NCBI GenBank assembly: GCA_023432225.1
Contig: JAEYUW010000020.1
Span: 115,441 to 179,440 of the forward strand
Direction: 5' to 3'
Length of the DNA stretch: 64,000 nucleotides
From: Verrucomicrobiota bacterium
GTDB lineage: Bacteria > Verrucomicrobiota > Verrucomicrobiia > Opitutales > Opitutaceae
Shown: one piece after another, positions 42,513 through 50,356 of the stretch
How positions within the stretch are numbered: position 1 is the first letter of the stretch
How the letters are laid out: each line of letters starts with the position of its first letter
Program-made: the position numbers and the translations under genes
The notes under the pieces: model-generated
The model's input: only the letters and a program-made list of their open reading frames with translations
What the model was told of the DNA's origin: nothing
The model's database searches: none

Positions 42513-43124
42513 TCAGGGAGCCTTGGGCAGCGCGCCGCTGGCGACGGCGTCGTCGATCATCTTGAGCGCGTAGGCCCAGATGGCCGTGGAACCGTCGCGC
42601 GCGTGCTGGTTGCGGGCGATGACTTTGTCGGAGGTGACGCCGTGCTTTTTCCAGCCGACTCCGCCCGTGAGACAGTTGAGCAGCATCGGGTGGAAACGGT
42701 CGCACGTCGCCGCGAAGCGGGCTTCGGGGGTGACTCTTGCTTCGAATTCGTCCCAGAGCGCGCGGAACTCCGCGGCTTGATCGGGCGGCAGCAGGCCGAA
42801 AATCCGGTCGGCCGCCTTCGCCTCGCGCTCGTGCTGCGTCGCCATGTTGACGACGTCGTAGGCGAACGTGTCGCCGGCATCGATTTCGACGAGGTCGTGA
42901 ATCAGGACCATCTTGAGCACGCGCAGCACGTCGAGCGGCTGGTGGTTGGAGTGCTCGGCGAGCGTGATCACCATGAGCGCGAAATGCCACGAATGCTCCG
43001 CGCTGTTCTCGGCGCGGCGGCTTTGCGTGCACAAGGTCTGACGGAAAACTTCCTTCAGCTTGTCGGCTTCGATGATGAACTGCATCTGGCGCGCGAGGCG
43101 CTCGGCGGGCGAAAGTGGACTCAC
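42513..43124 (-). CDS. HD-domain phosphohydrolase (YfbR/HDDC2-like)
   Basis: The 203-residue product contains the metal-binding HD layout: RRAENSAEHSWHFALMVITL, VLKMVLIHDLVEIDAGDTFA with the HD pair and a downstream ATCDRFHPMLLN. The closest families are 5'-deoxynucleotidase YfbR and HDDC2, which remove phosphate from 5'-dNMPs. The start is GTG at 43124, preceded by a run of five G. It is transcribed leftwards after the OpgC-like gene with a 45-base gap. Confidence 0.88.
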   Translation of the reverse strand: MSPLSPAERLARQMQFIIEADKLKEVFRQTLCTQSRRAENSAEHSWHFALMVITLAEHSNHQPLDVLRVLKMVLIHDLVEIDAGDTFAYDVVNMATQHEREAKAADRIFGLLPPDQAAEFRALWDEFEARVTPEARFAATCDRFHPMLLNCLTGGVGWKKHGVTSDKVIARNQHARDGSTAIWAYALKMIDDAVASGALPKAP

Positions 43125-43169
43125 CCCCGGAGGAGAGCACGAAAGCCGCGGCGCGAAAAGCCGCGAAAA

Positions 43170-44321
43170 TCACTGGGCGGCGTGCGCGATATCGCGCGGC
43201 GGCGGTTTCGGCGCCGGCGCGCGGAGCAGTTTCGCAAGGGCGAGTTCGATACGGCGATTCCGCTGCCAGCGTTTCACGTAGGCGACGCCGAAGACGGTGC
43301 CGAGCATGACGAGCGTCGCGATCCAACGGCCGATGGGCGTGGCGGCGAACAGCTCGGGATAGGTGATGAGCGCGATCGCCACCAGCGCCTGCGCGGCGAA
43401 GGCCGGCAGCGCGGCTTCGCCGACGATGGCGAACGGTCGCCAGCGGAACGCGCGCGGGAAAACCGCCGCGGCATTCGCGACGAGGTAGGCGACGAGTGCG
43501 AAGTTGGCGAGGCGCAGCACGCCGAGAGTGGTTTGGTTCGTGAGCTGAGCGAGTTGATCGGCCGGGAGCGGCGCGGCGACGAAATCGTGACGCACTAGCC
43601 ACAGACCGACCGCTCCGGCAAAGGCGACCGCGAGGGGCAGCGCGCGCGGGCGCATCAGCGCGACGCCGGAGGCTTTTTGTGCGCCGAGGATTGCGCCGGC
43701 GATGAACGGGAACTGCCAGGCGAGCGGATGAAACGCGCCGAGGCCGATGCGTCCGCCCCAGGCGTGGATACCGCCGTCAGCCGCCTGCGTGAACGCCCAC
43801 AGCGCGAAACTGAAGGCGAAAATCACGGTGCCGTTGCCGCGCAACGTCGCGCGCAGCACCCACGGCAGCGCGAGCAGGAATGCGCAATACATCGGCAGGA
43901 TGTCGAGCAGCCCGGGTTGGTAGAGCAGGAGCGCACCTAGCCAGAGCGCGTTGAACGGTTCCGTAACGAACCAGGGCGGCAGCGACGGCGAGACCTCGCG
44001 CGTGTAAAGCGTGTAGATCAGCGTCCAGATGAAGGCGCCCAGATAGGTGAGCAGATGCGTGCGATAGACCACGCCGGCGCGGCGCGCGGTGGCCGAGAGC
44101 GCATTGGTGAAGCCGCGCTCGAGCAGGCGGCGCGCATAAACCCAGCCCGCGACGAGACCCGACATGAACACGAACGCTTCGGCGGAACCAACGAAGCCGA
44201 GGGCCTGCTCGGTCGCCGCGCGCAGCGGTGAGTCGATGTGATTCAGCGCCATGAGCACGACAAACAAGCCTCGCAACGAATCGAAGTGGGCGTCGCGAAT
44301 AGGGCCGGGCGTTGCGGGCAT
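43170..44321 (-). CDS. OpgC-family membrane protein
   Basis: The 383-residue protein has about ten membrane segments and the OpgC/acyltransferase-3 N-terminus RDAHFDSLRGLFVVLMALNH, followed by VGSAEAFVFMSGLVAGWVY. OpgC adds succinyl groups to osmoregulated periplasmic glucans in Proteobacteria; no opgG/opgH glucan genes are visible here, so the acceptor may be a different surface sugar. It ends with a basic cytosolic tail. It is divergent from the first prolyl oligopeptidase gene. Confidence 0.88.
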   Translation of the reverse strand: MPATPGPIRDAHFDSLRGLFVVLMALNHIDSPLRAATEQALGFVGSAEAFVFMSGLVAGWVYARRLLERGFTNALSATARRAGVVYRTHLLTYLGAFIWTLIYTLYTREVSPSLPPWFVTEPFNALWLGALLLYQPGLLDILPMYCAFLLALPWVLRATLRGNGTVIFAFSFALWAFTQAADGGIHAWGGRIGLGAFHPLAWQFPFIAGAILGAQKASGVALMRPRALPLAVAFAGAVGLWLVRHDFVAAPLPADQLAQLTNQTTLGVLRLANFALVAYLVANAAAVFPRAFRWRPFAIVGEAALPAFAAQALVAIALITYPELFAATPIGRWIATLVMLGTVFGVAYVKRWQRNRRIELALAKLLRAPAPKPPPRDIAHAAQ

Positions 44322-44460
44322 GCCTCTTCGTGCGCTGAAACGCCATTAGGTTCCGCAGTGTCGCGGGCCGGTCGATGGAGTGGCGGCGTGAATCAACCTG
44401 CGGGCGAAATACCCGGACGCGCGCTTGCGGCGCCGGCAATTTCGCGTTTCCTCGGCGCCC

Positions 44461-46590
44461 ATGCGTATCGCACTTACCCCGTTGGCGGCGCTCGTGCCAG
44501 CACTGGCCCTCGCCGCGTCCTATCCGGTTAGCAAGACGGTCGAACACTACGACGACTACCACGGCACAAAAGTTCCCGATCCTTATCGCTGGCTCGAAGA
44601 CATCGACTCGCCGGAGACGAAGGCGTGGGTGCAGGCGCAGAATGAGTTCACCGATGCGCGGCTCGCCCAGATGCCCGAGGTCGAGCAGGTTCGCCAGCGC
44701 CTCACGGAGTTGTGGAACTTCCCGCGCACCAGCGTGCCGTTCAAGGAAGGGAAGTGGTATTTCTTCACGCGCAACGATGGCCTGCAAAACCAGTCGCCGC
44801 TCTACGTGCAGGAAGGCCTGAGCGGCACACCGCGCGTGCTGATTGACCCGAACACGCTCTCAGCCGACGGCACGGTCGCAGTGACGGTCACGTCGCCGTC
44901 GCCGGATGGAAAATGGCTCGGCTACGGCCTCGCGCGCGCCGGCTCGGATTGGAATGAATTTTATCTGCGCGACATCGCGACGGGGCAGGACGCGCATGAC
45001 GAAATCAAATGGGTGAAGTTCTCCGGCCTGAGTTGGACGCACGACGCGAAGGGCTTCTTTTACTCGCGCCTGCCCGAGCCGCCGGGAGGCAACGCGAAGG
45101 TTTTTTCGAAAATCGAGAACCGTAAAATCTATTATCACCGCGTCGGCACGCCGCAGAGGGAGGACGAGCTGGTTTTTGCGATGCCGGAGAATCCGGCGTG
45201 GAGCTTTGGCGCGCAGGTCTCGTCCGACGGTCGCTACCTCGTGATCGGTGTCACGCAGCCGGGCAAGCTCGGCAACTCGCTCTACTATGTGGACCTCGTT
45301 GACGGCGCGGCGCCGCAACTCGGCGGCACGGTGGTGAAACTCGTCGACGATTTCACCGCGCGCTATGGGTTCATCGGCAACGTCGGACGCACGTTCTATT
45401 TTTCGACCAACGCCGGTGCGCCACGTGGCAAGGTGATCGCGGTCGATCTCGACGCCGGCGTCGCTGCGGCGAAGACGATCGTGCCGGAGTCGCCGGACAC
45501 GCTCGAAGGGGTGCGCATTTCCGCGGGCAAAATCGTGGCCACCTACATGCGGGATGCGGCGAACCGCATCGCGCTGTTCGATCTCGACGGCAAAGCCGCG
45601 GGCGAGATTGCGCTGCCGGGCCTTGGCTCGGTGACGTCGGTGACGGGCAAGTTCAAGGACCCGGAGCTGTTCGTGGGCTTCAGCTCGTTCCTCGCGCCCG
45701 GCACGGTGCTGCGGCACGACCTCGCGAGCGGCAAAACGGAAACGCACTCGGAGACGAAAATCGCGTTCCATACGTCCGGCTACGAGGTGAAGCAGGTGTT
45801 TTTCGCGTCGAAGGATGGCACGAAGATCCCGCTGTTTCTCGTGCACAAGAAGGGCCTGAAGCTCGACGGCTCCGCCCCCGGTTGGCTCTACGGTTACGGC
45901 GGTTTCAACATCTCGATGAAGCCGGCGTTCGCGGTTCCGCCGCTCGTGTGGATCGAGCGCGGCGGCGTGTTCGTCGTGGCGAATCTCCGCGGCGGCGGCG
46001 AATACGGCGAGCAGTGGCACAAGGCGGGCACGAAGGAGCGTAAGCAAAACGTATTCGATGACTTCATCGGCGCGGCCGACTGGCTCGTCGCGAACGGCTA
46101 CACGTCGCACCGGAAGCTCGTGCTCGACGGTCGCTCCAACGGCGGGTTGCTGCTCGGCGCGGTCGTCAACCAGCGGCCGGATCTGTGCGCTGCCGCCGTG
46201 CCGGCGGTCGGCGTGATGGACATGCTGCGTTATCACAAGTTCACCGTGGGTGCGGCGTGGGCGAGCGACTTCGGCACGGCGGACACGGCGGAGGGTTTTG
46301 CCTATCTGCGGGCGTATTCGCCGCTGCACACGATCAAGGCCGGTGCGAAATATCCGGCGGTGCTTGTCACCACTGGCGATCATGACGACCGCGTCTATCC
46401 GGCGCATTCCTACAAATACACCGCAGCGGCGCAGGCCGGCGCGGCGCCGGACAGCGGCCCGATTCTCATTCACATCGAATCGAACGCCGGCCACGGCGGC
46501 TCGAGCGGCACGTCGCCGGTGTCGAAGACGATCGCGGATTGGGCCCTGCGCATGGGCTTCGGTGCGCATTTCGCGGGGTGGGGGAAATAG
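44461..46590 (+). CDS. Exported prolyl oligopeptidase 1
   Basis: The 709-residue S9A peptidase has a signal peptide (RIALTPLAALVPALALAASY), the N-terminal family start YHGTKVPDPYRWLEDIDSPE, a seven-bladed propeller and the hydrolase domain: GWLYGYGGFNISMKPAFAVP, VANLRGGGEYGEQWHKAGTK, Ser559 in VLDGRSNGGLLLGAV, the Asp in TGDHDDRVYPAHS and the His in ESNAGHGG. The usual GGSNGG is GRSNGG here. It cleaves after proline in short peptides, probably in the periplasm. A close paralogue follows after 282 bases. Confidence 0.95.
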   Translation: MRIALTPLAALVPALALAASYPVSKTVEHYDDYHGTKVPDPYRWLEDIDSPETKAWVQAQNEFTDARLAQMPEVEQVRQRLTELWNFPRTSVPFKEGKWYFFTRNDGLQNQSPLYVQEGLSGTPRVLIDPNTLSADGTVAVTVTSPSPDGKWLGYGLARAGSDWNEFYLRDIATGQDAHDEIKWVKFSGLSWTHDAKGFFYSRLPEPPGGNAKVFSKIENRKIYYHRVGTPQREDELVFAMPENPAWSFGAQVSSDGRYLVIGVTQPGKLGNSLYYVDLVDGAAPQLGGTVVKLVDDFTARYGFIGNVGRTFYFSTNAGAPRGKVIAVDLDAGVAAAKTIVPESPDTLEGVRISAGKIVATYMRDAANRIALFDLDGKAAGEIALPGLGSVTSVTGKFKDPELFVGFSSFLAPGTVLRHDLASGKTETHSETKIAFHTSGYEVKQVFFASKDGTKIPLFLVHKKGLKLDGSAPGWLYGYGGFNISMKPAFAVPPLVWIERGGVFVVANLRGGGEYGEQWHKAGTKERKQNVFDDFIGAADWLVANGYTSHRKLVLDGRSNGGLLLGAVVNQRPDLCAAAVPAVGVMDMLRYHKFTVGAAWASDFGTADTAEGFAYLRAYSPLHTIKAGAKYPAVLVTTGDHDDRVYPAHSYKYTAAAQAGAAPDSGPILIHIESNAGHGGSSGTSPVSKTIADWALRMGFGAHFAGWGK

Positions 46591-46625
46591 CCGAACCACG
46601 TCGATCGCGATACGGTCGAAGCAGG

Positions 46626-46719
46626 GTAGGTGGCGCGCTCGCCGCGCCACTCGTGCGGTTTTTCCGTGGCGTGCGATTGCTCCCGTCGCGTGTGAGTTGC
46701 GCGCAAGCGCGCAACCTAC
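46626..46719 (+). repeat. GTAG/CTAC paired palindrome, family C
   Basis: Left unit GTAGGTGGCGCGCTCGCCGC, right unit GTTGCGCGCAAGCGCGCAAC then CTAC. It lies between the two tandem prolyl oligopeptidase genes. Confidence 0.8.
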
Positions 46720-46872
46720 ATTGCTGCGACAAACGGCGGTAGGGCGAGTTCACGCCCATCGCCGCCGCTCGCCCAACCGTTCATCGCGCCAATCGACCGT
46801 TTCGTTGGGCCGAATGGCTCAATCGCCACGTTCGGCTTGCCGAGCGGGCGCCGCCCAGCTGGGTTGGTCGGC

Positions 46873-49008
46873 ATGAAGTTGAAGGCCCTGGTTACCCTCG
46901 CGGCGACGCCGTTGTGCGTGTTCGCCGCCCAGATCGAATATCCCGCCAGCAAGACCGTCGACCAAGTTGACGACGTGCACGGCGTCAAAATCCCGGACCC
47001 GTTCCGTTGGCTCGAGGACGTGGACTCCGCCGAGACCAAGGCGTGGGTCGGCGCGCAGAACAAAGTCACGTTCGATTTCCTCGCCAACCTGCCGAAGCGC
47101 GACGCGATCAAGCAGCGCTTGCAGGAGCTGTTGAACTTTCCGCGCTACAGCCTGCCGAGCAAGCAGGGCGGTCGCTATTTCTACAGCTTTAACTCCGGCC
47201 TGCAGAACCAATCGCCGCTCTACGTGAAGGACACGCTGACCGCCGAAGGCCGCATGGTCATCGATCCGAACACGATGTCGAAAGACGGCACCGTGGCGCT
47301 CTCCGCGATCGCACCGTCCGACGACGGCCAGTGGCTCGGCTACGGCATCGCGAAGGCCGGTTCCGATTGGAACGAGTTCCGCGTGCGCAGCCTCGCGACG
47401 GGGCAGGACACCGAAGACGTGATCAACTGGGTCAAGTTCTCCGGCTTCAGCTGGACCAAGGACAGCGCGGGCTTCTTCTACTCGCGCTTTCCCGAGCCGC
47501 GCCGTGAGGGCAACCAGGTCTTCAGCGATCTCTCGAACCAGAAAATCTATTTTCACAAGCTCGGCACGAAGCAGGCCGATGACTTGCTCGTCTACGAGCG
47601 TCCTGACCAACCGAAGTGGGGCCTCGGCGGCGGCGTGACCGAGGACGGCCGCTATCTCATCATCAACGTTTCCGAGGGCACCGATCCGCGCAATCGTCTT
47701 CACTACCTCGATCTGCAGGACTCGATGAAGCCGAAGGTGCAGGGCGAAGTCGTGCGCCTGATCGACGTGCTCGAAGCGAGCTACGGCGTCATCGGCAACG
47801 ACGGCTCGACGCTGTTCCTGCTCACCGACCTCGACGCGCCGCGCAACAAGATCATCGCGATCGATCTCAAGAATCCCGACCGCGCGAACTGGAAGACGCT
47901 CGTGCCCGAGTCGAGGGACGTCATCAACGGCGCTTCCTACATCGGCGGCAAATTCGTCGTGAACTACATGCAGGATGCCAAGAGCGTGCTCGCGGTCTTC
48001 GCGAAAGACGGCGCGTCGCTCGGCAACATCCAATTGCCCGGCATCGGCAACGTCGCCGGCATCAGCGGCCGCGAGGACGAGAGCGAGATGTTCTTTTCGT
48101 TCACCTCGTTCACGTATCCGACGACCAACTTCCGCACCGACCTCGCCACGGGCAAAGTCGAGGTCTTCCAAGCGCCGAAGGTCGCGTTCGACCCGAGCGT
48201 CTATGAGACGAAGCAGGTGTTCTACACCTCGAAGGACGGCACGAAGATCCCGATGTTCATCACGCATCGGAAGGGCATCAAACTCGACGGTTCGCACCCG
48301 ACGCTCCTCTACGCCTATGGCGGTTTCAACATCCCGTTGCTCCCGTCGTTCTCGACTTCGAATCTCGCGTGGATGGAACTCGGCGGCATCTACGCCGTGG
48401 CGAACTTGCGCGGTGGCGGCGAATACGGCCGCGAGTGGCACCTCGCCGGCACGAAGCTGAAAAAGCAGAACGTGTTCGATGACTTCATCGCCGCGGGCGA
48501 CTATCTCGTGTCCGAGAAATTCACTTCTCACGACAAGCTCGTCATCAGCGGCGGTTCCAACGGCGGCTTGCTCATCGGCGCGGTCGTCAACCAGCGTCCG
48601 GACCTCGCGAAGGTTGCGTTTCCGGCGGTTGGTGTGATGGACATGACGCGCTTCCAGAAATTCACCATCGGTTGGGCCTGGGCGAGCGACTACGGCTCGG
48701 TCGACGACAGCGCCGAGATGGCCGCTTACCTGAAAGGCTACTCGCCGGTGCACAACGTGAAGTCCGGCGTTCGCTATCCGGCCGTGATGGTCACCACCGG
48801 CGACCACGACGATCGCGTGCATCCCGGACACTCGTTCAAATACGCCGCCGCTCTCCAGGCCGCGAACCCGGCCAACCCGCTCCCGATGCTCATCCGCATC
48901 GAGACGAACGCCGGTCACGGCGCGGGCAAGCCGATCTCGAAGCAGATCGAGGAGACCGCCGATAAGTTCGCCTTCGCGCTCTACTACACGGGCGGCGCGG
49001 CGAACTGA
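46873..49008 (+). CDS. Exported prolyl oligopeptidase 2
   Basis: The 711-residue paralogue of the preceding gene has a signal peptide (LKALVTLAATPLCVFA), VHGVKIPDPFRWLEDVDSAE and the catalytic set Ser562 in VISGGSNGGLLIGAV, the Asp in TGDHDDRVHPGHS and the His in ETNAGHGAGK. Unlike copy 1 it keeps the canonical GGSNGG. Codon use is more strongly C-ending than in copy 1, which may reflect higher expression. Length and domain order match S9A enzymes. Confidence 0.95.
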   Translation: MKLKALVTLAATPLCVFAAQIEYPASKTVDQVDDVHGVKIPDPFRWLEDVDSAETKAWVGAQNKVTFDFLANLPKRDAIKQRLQELLNFPRYSLPSKQGGRYFYSFNSGLQNQSPLYVKDTLTAEGRMVIDPNTMSKDGTVALSAIAPSDDGQWLGYGIAKAGSDWNEFRVRSLATGQDTEDVINWVKFSGFSWTKDSAGFFYSRFPEPRREGNQVFSDLSNQKIYFHKLGTKQADDLLVYERPDQPKWGLGGGVTEDGRYLIINVSEGTDPRNRLHYLDLQDSMKPKVQGEVVRLIDVLEASYGVIGNDGSTLFLLTDLDAPRNKIIAIDLKNPDRANWKTLVPESRDVINGASYIGGKFVVNYMQDAKSVLAVFAKDGASLGNIQLPGIGNVAGISGREDESEMFFSFTSFTYPTTNFRTDLATGKVEVFQAPKVAFDPSVYETKQVFYTSKDGTKIPMFITHRKGIKLDGSHPTLLYAYGGFNIPLLPSFSTSNLAWMELGGIYAVANLRGGGEYGREWHLAGTKLKKQNVFDDFIAAGDYLVSEKFTSHDKLVISGGSNGGLLIGAVVNQRPDLAKVAFPAVGVMDMTRFQKFTIGWAWASDYGSVDDSAEMAAYLKGYSPVHNVKSGVRYPAVMVTTGDHDDRVHPGHSFKYAAALQAANPANPLPMLIRIETNAGHGAGKPISKQIEETADKFAFALYYTGGAAN

Positions 49009-49029
49009 ACACGACAGCCACTCGCCGCT

Positions 49030-49117
49030 GTAGGGCTCGACCTCGTGTCGAGCCTCGGCGGCGAGCGCGGCTCGCGCCGCGTTCGCACGCGAGGCCTCAC
49101 GCAAGGTGAGGCCCTAC
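49030..49117 (+). repeat. GTAG/CTAC paired palindrome, family J
   Basis: Left unit GTAGGGCTCGACCTCGTGTC then GAGCC, right unit GGCCTCACGCAAGGTGAGGC then CCTAC. It lies downstream of prolyl oligopeptidase 2. Confidence 0.7.
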
Positions 49118-49137
49118 AAGAGTAGGCCGTGACGTCA

Positions 49138-49236
49138 GTAGGTCCGGCTTTAGCCGGACCTATCTACGCTCGTTCGCGGATGCGGCGCGCGAACAGATCA
49201 TCGGGCCTAAACGGGGTCGGCTGAAGCCGGACCTAC
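49138..49236 (+). repeat. GTAG/CTAC paired palindrome, family A
   Basis: Left unit GTAGGTCCGGCTTTAGCCGG then ACC, right unit GGTCGGCTGAAGCCGGACC then TAC. It follows the family J element directly, so two different families are adjacent. Confidence 0.8.
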
Positions 49237-49246
49237 TTCACCGTCC

Positions 49247-49702
49247 TCAGCGCGCGAACGGAAACGGCGGGCGTGAGCCCGACCAGTAGCGATTGATCTC
49301 CTCGGCGAGCGCCGTCCACTTGAACGGCTTGCGAACCACGGCGCGCAAGGCGGGCACGCGGCGCGTGCGCTCGGTGCCGATCTCGATGTCGTGCGCCGTG
49401 ATCATGACGGCGGGCAGACCGGGCTTCAGCTTCTGGACTTCCTTCAGAAATTCCAGTCCGTCCATCTCGGGCATGTGATAATCCGTCACGATCAACCCGA
49501 TGTTCAGTCCCGGCAGGGCCGCGAGCGCGGCGCAGGGCCGCGCGAAGCTGTGGACGGGACACGCGAGATGTTCGCCGAGGAGTTGCTCGAGCAAATCGAT
49601 GTAGGCGACCTCGTCGTCCACCAGCATCACGCCGAGCGCAAACGGCGAACCGCTTTCAGAAACGGCGCTGGCTTGCGTGGAGGGCGAGGACGAGGACTGC
49701 AT
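49247..49702 (-). CDS. Single-domain response regulator
   Basis: The 151-residue product starts with a Ser-rich leader, then a receiver domain: VMLVDDEVAYIDLLEQLL, the phosphoacceptor Asp in GLIVTDYHMPEMDGLEFL, the Thr in AVMITAHD and the Lys in VVRKPFKW. It ends NRYWSGSRPPFPFAR. There is no output domain. It is divergent from trmL, and no kinase gene is adjacent. It is a different lineage from the overlapping pair at 16.7-17.5 kb (TDYHMPE instead of CDHxMPG). Confidence 0.92.
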   Translation of the reverse strand: MQSSSSPSTQASAVSESGSPFALGVMLVDDEVAYIDLLEQLLGEHLACPVHSFARPCAALAALPGLNIGLIVTDYHMPEMDGLEFLKEVQKLKPGLPAVMITAHDIEIGTERTRRVPALRAVVRKPFKWTALAEEINRYWSGSRPPFPFAR

Positions 49703-49794
49703 GAGGTATTGATCGCTCCGGTCGGCCCGGGACCGGTCACAATGGGATGGAATATCGGCACCGGGCTGGCCAGCCTAAATCGGTTCGCTTCTCC

Positions 49795-50259
49795 ATGCTG
49801 CACTTGGTCCTTTTTCAGCCTCAAATCGCACCCAACACGGGCAATATCGGCCGCATGTGCGCGGTCACACGTTCGCGTTTGCATCTCATTCATCCTCTGG
49901 GGTTCAAGATCACCGACGCCAACCTGCGGCGCGCGGGCATGGACTATTGGTATTCGCTGGATGTGCACCAGCACGAGAACTGGGAGGCGTTTAAAGCCAG
50001 TTCCGCGGCGCCTCAGCGGTTGTGGCTGTTTACCACGCACGCGACGCGCACGTTTTGGGACGTCAAGTTCGCGGACGGTGACGGGCTCGTGATGGGCAAC
50101 GAAGGCTCAGGCGTGCCTGATTGGTTGCATGCGGAGTTCGGCGACGAGCGCCGACTGAAAATTCCGCACGCGAACGGCACCCTGCGTTCGCTCAATTTGT
50201 CGACCGCGGCGGGCGTCGCCGCCTACGAGGCGCTGCGGCAGATCGGGATGCCGAGCTAA
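49795..50259 (+). CDS. trmL: tRNA (cytidine(34)-2'-O)-methyltransferase
   Basis: TrmL methylates the wobble nucleotide of two tRNA-Leu isoacceptors. The 154-residue SPOUT protein begins LHLVLFQPQIAPNTGNIGRM with the catalytic-region N and R, has HLIHPLGFKITDANLRRAGM, and the knot motifs LVMGNEGSGVPDWL and IPHANGTLRSLNLSTAAGVA. Length matches E. coli TrmL. The ATG at 49795 is chosen over an upstream in-frame ATG at 49747 because the fold begins at once. Confidence 0.96.
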   Translation: MLHLVLFQPQIAPNTGNIGRMCAVTRSRLHLIHPLGFKITDANLRRAGMDYWYSLDVHQHENWEAFKASSAAPQRLWLFTTHATRTFWDVKFADGDGLVMGNEGSGVPDWLHAEFGDERRLKIPHANGTLRSLNLSTAAGVAAYEALRQIGMPS

Positions 50260-50266
50260 GGTCGAG

Positions 50267-50348
50267 GTGGAGCGGCTTGCCTCCAAGACGCGCGGATACG
50301 TTTCTCGTGGCGGAAATTTTCGAGCGCGTTGAGGTCAACGCGCTCCAC
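50267..50348. repeat. Paired palindrome, family I (left unit decayed)
   Basis: The right unit CGCGTTGAGGTCAACGCGCT then CCAC is intact; the left unit GTGGAGCGGCTTGCCTCCAA is degenerate. It lies between trmL and ispH 3' ends. Confidence 0.55.
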
Positions 50349-50356
50349 CTTGGACC

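Noticed and set aside
46819..49104. 761-codon open frame antisense to prolyl oligopeptidase 2
   Set aside because: Composition (Arg, Val, Glu, His runs) is that of a complement of a biased coding strand, and the sense strand encodes a complete enzyme.
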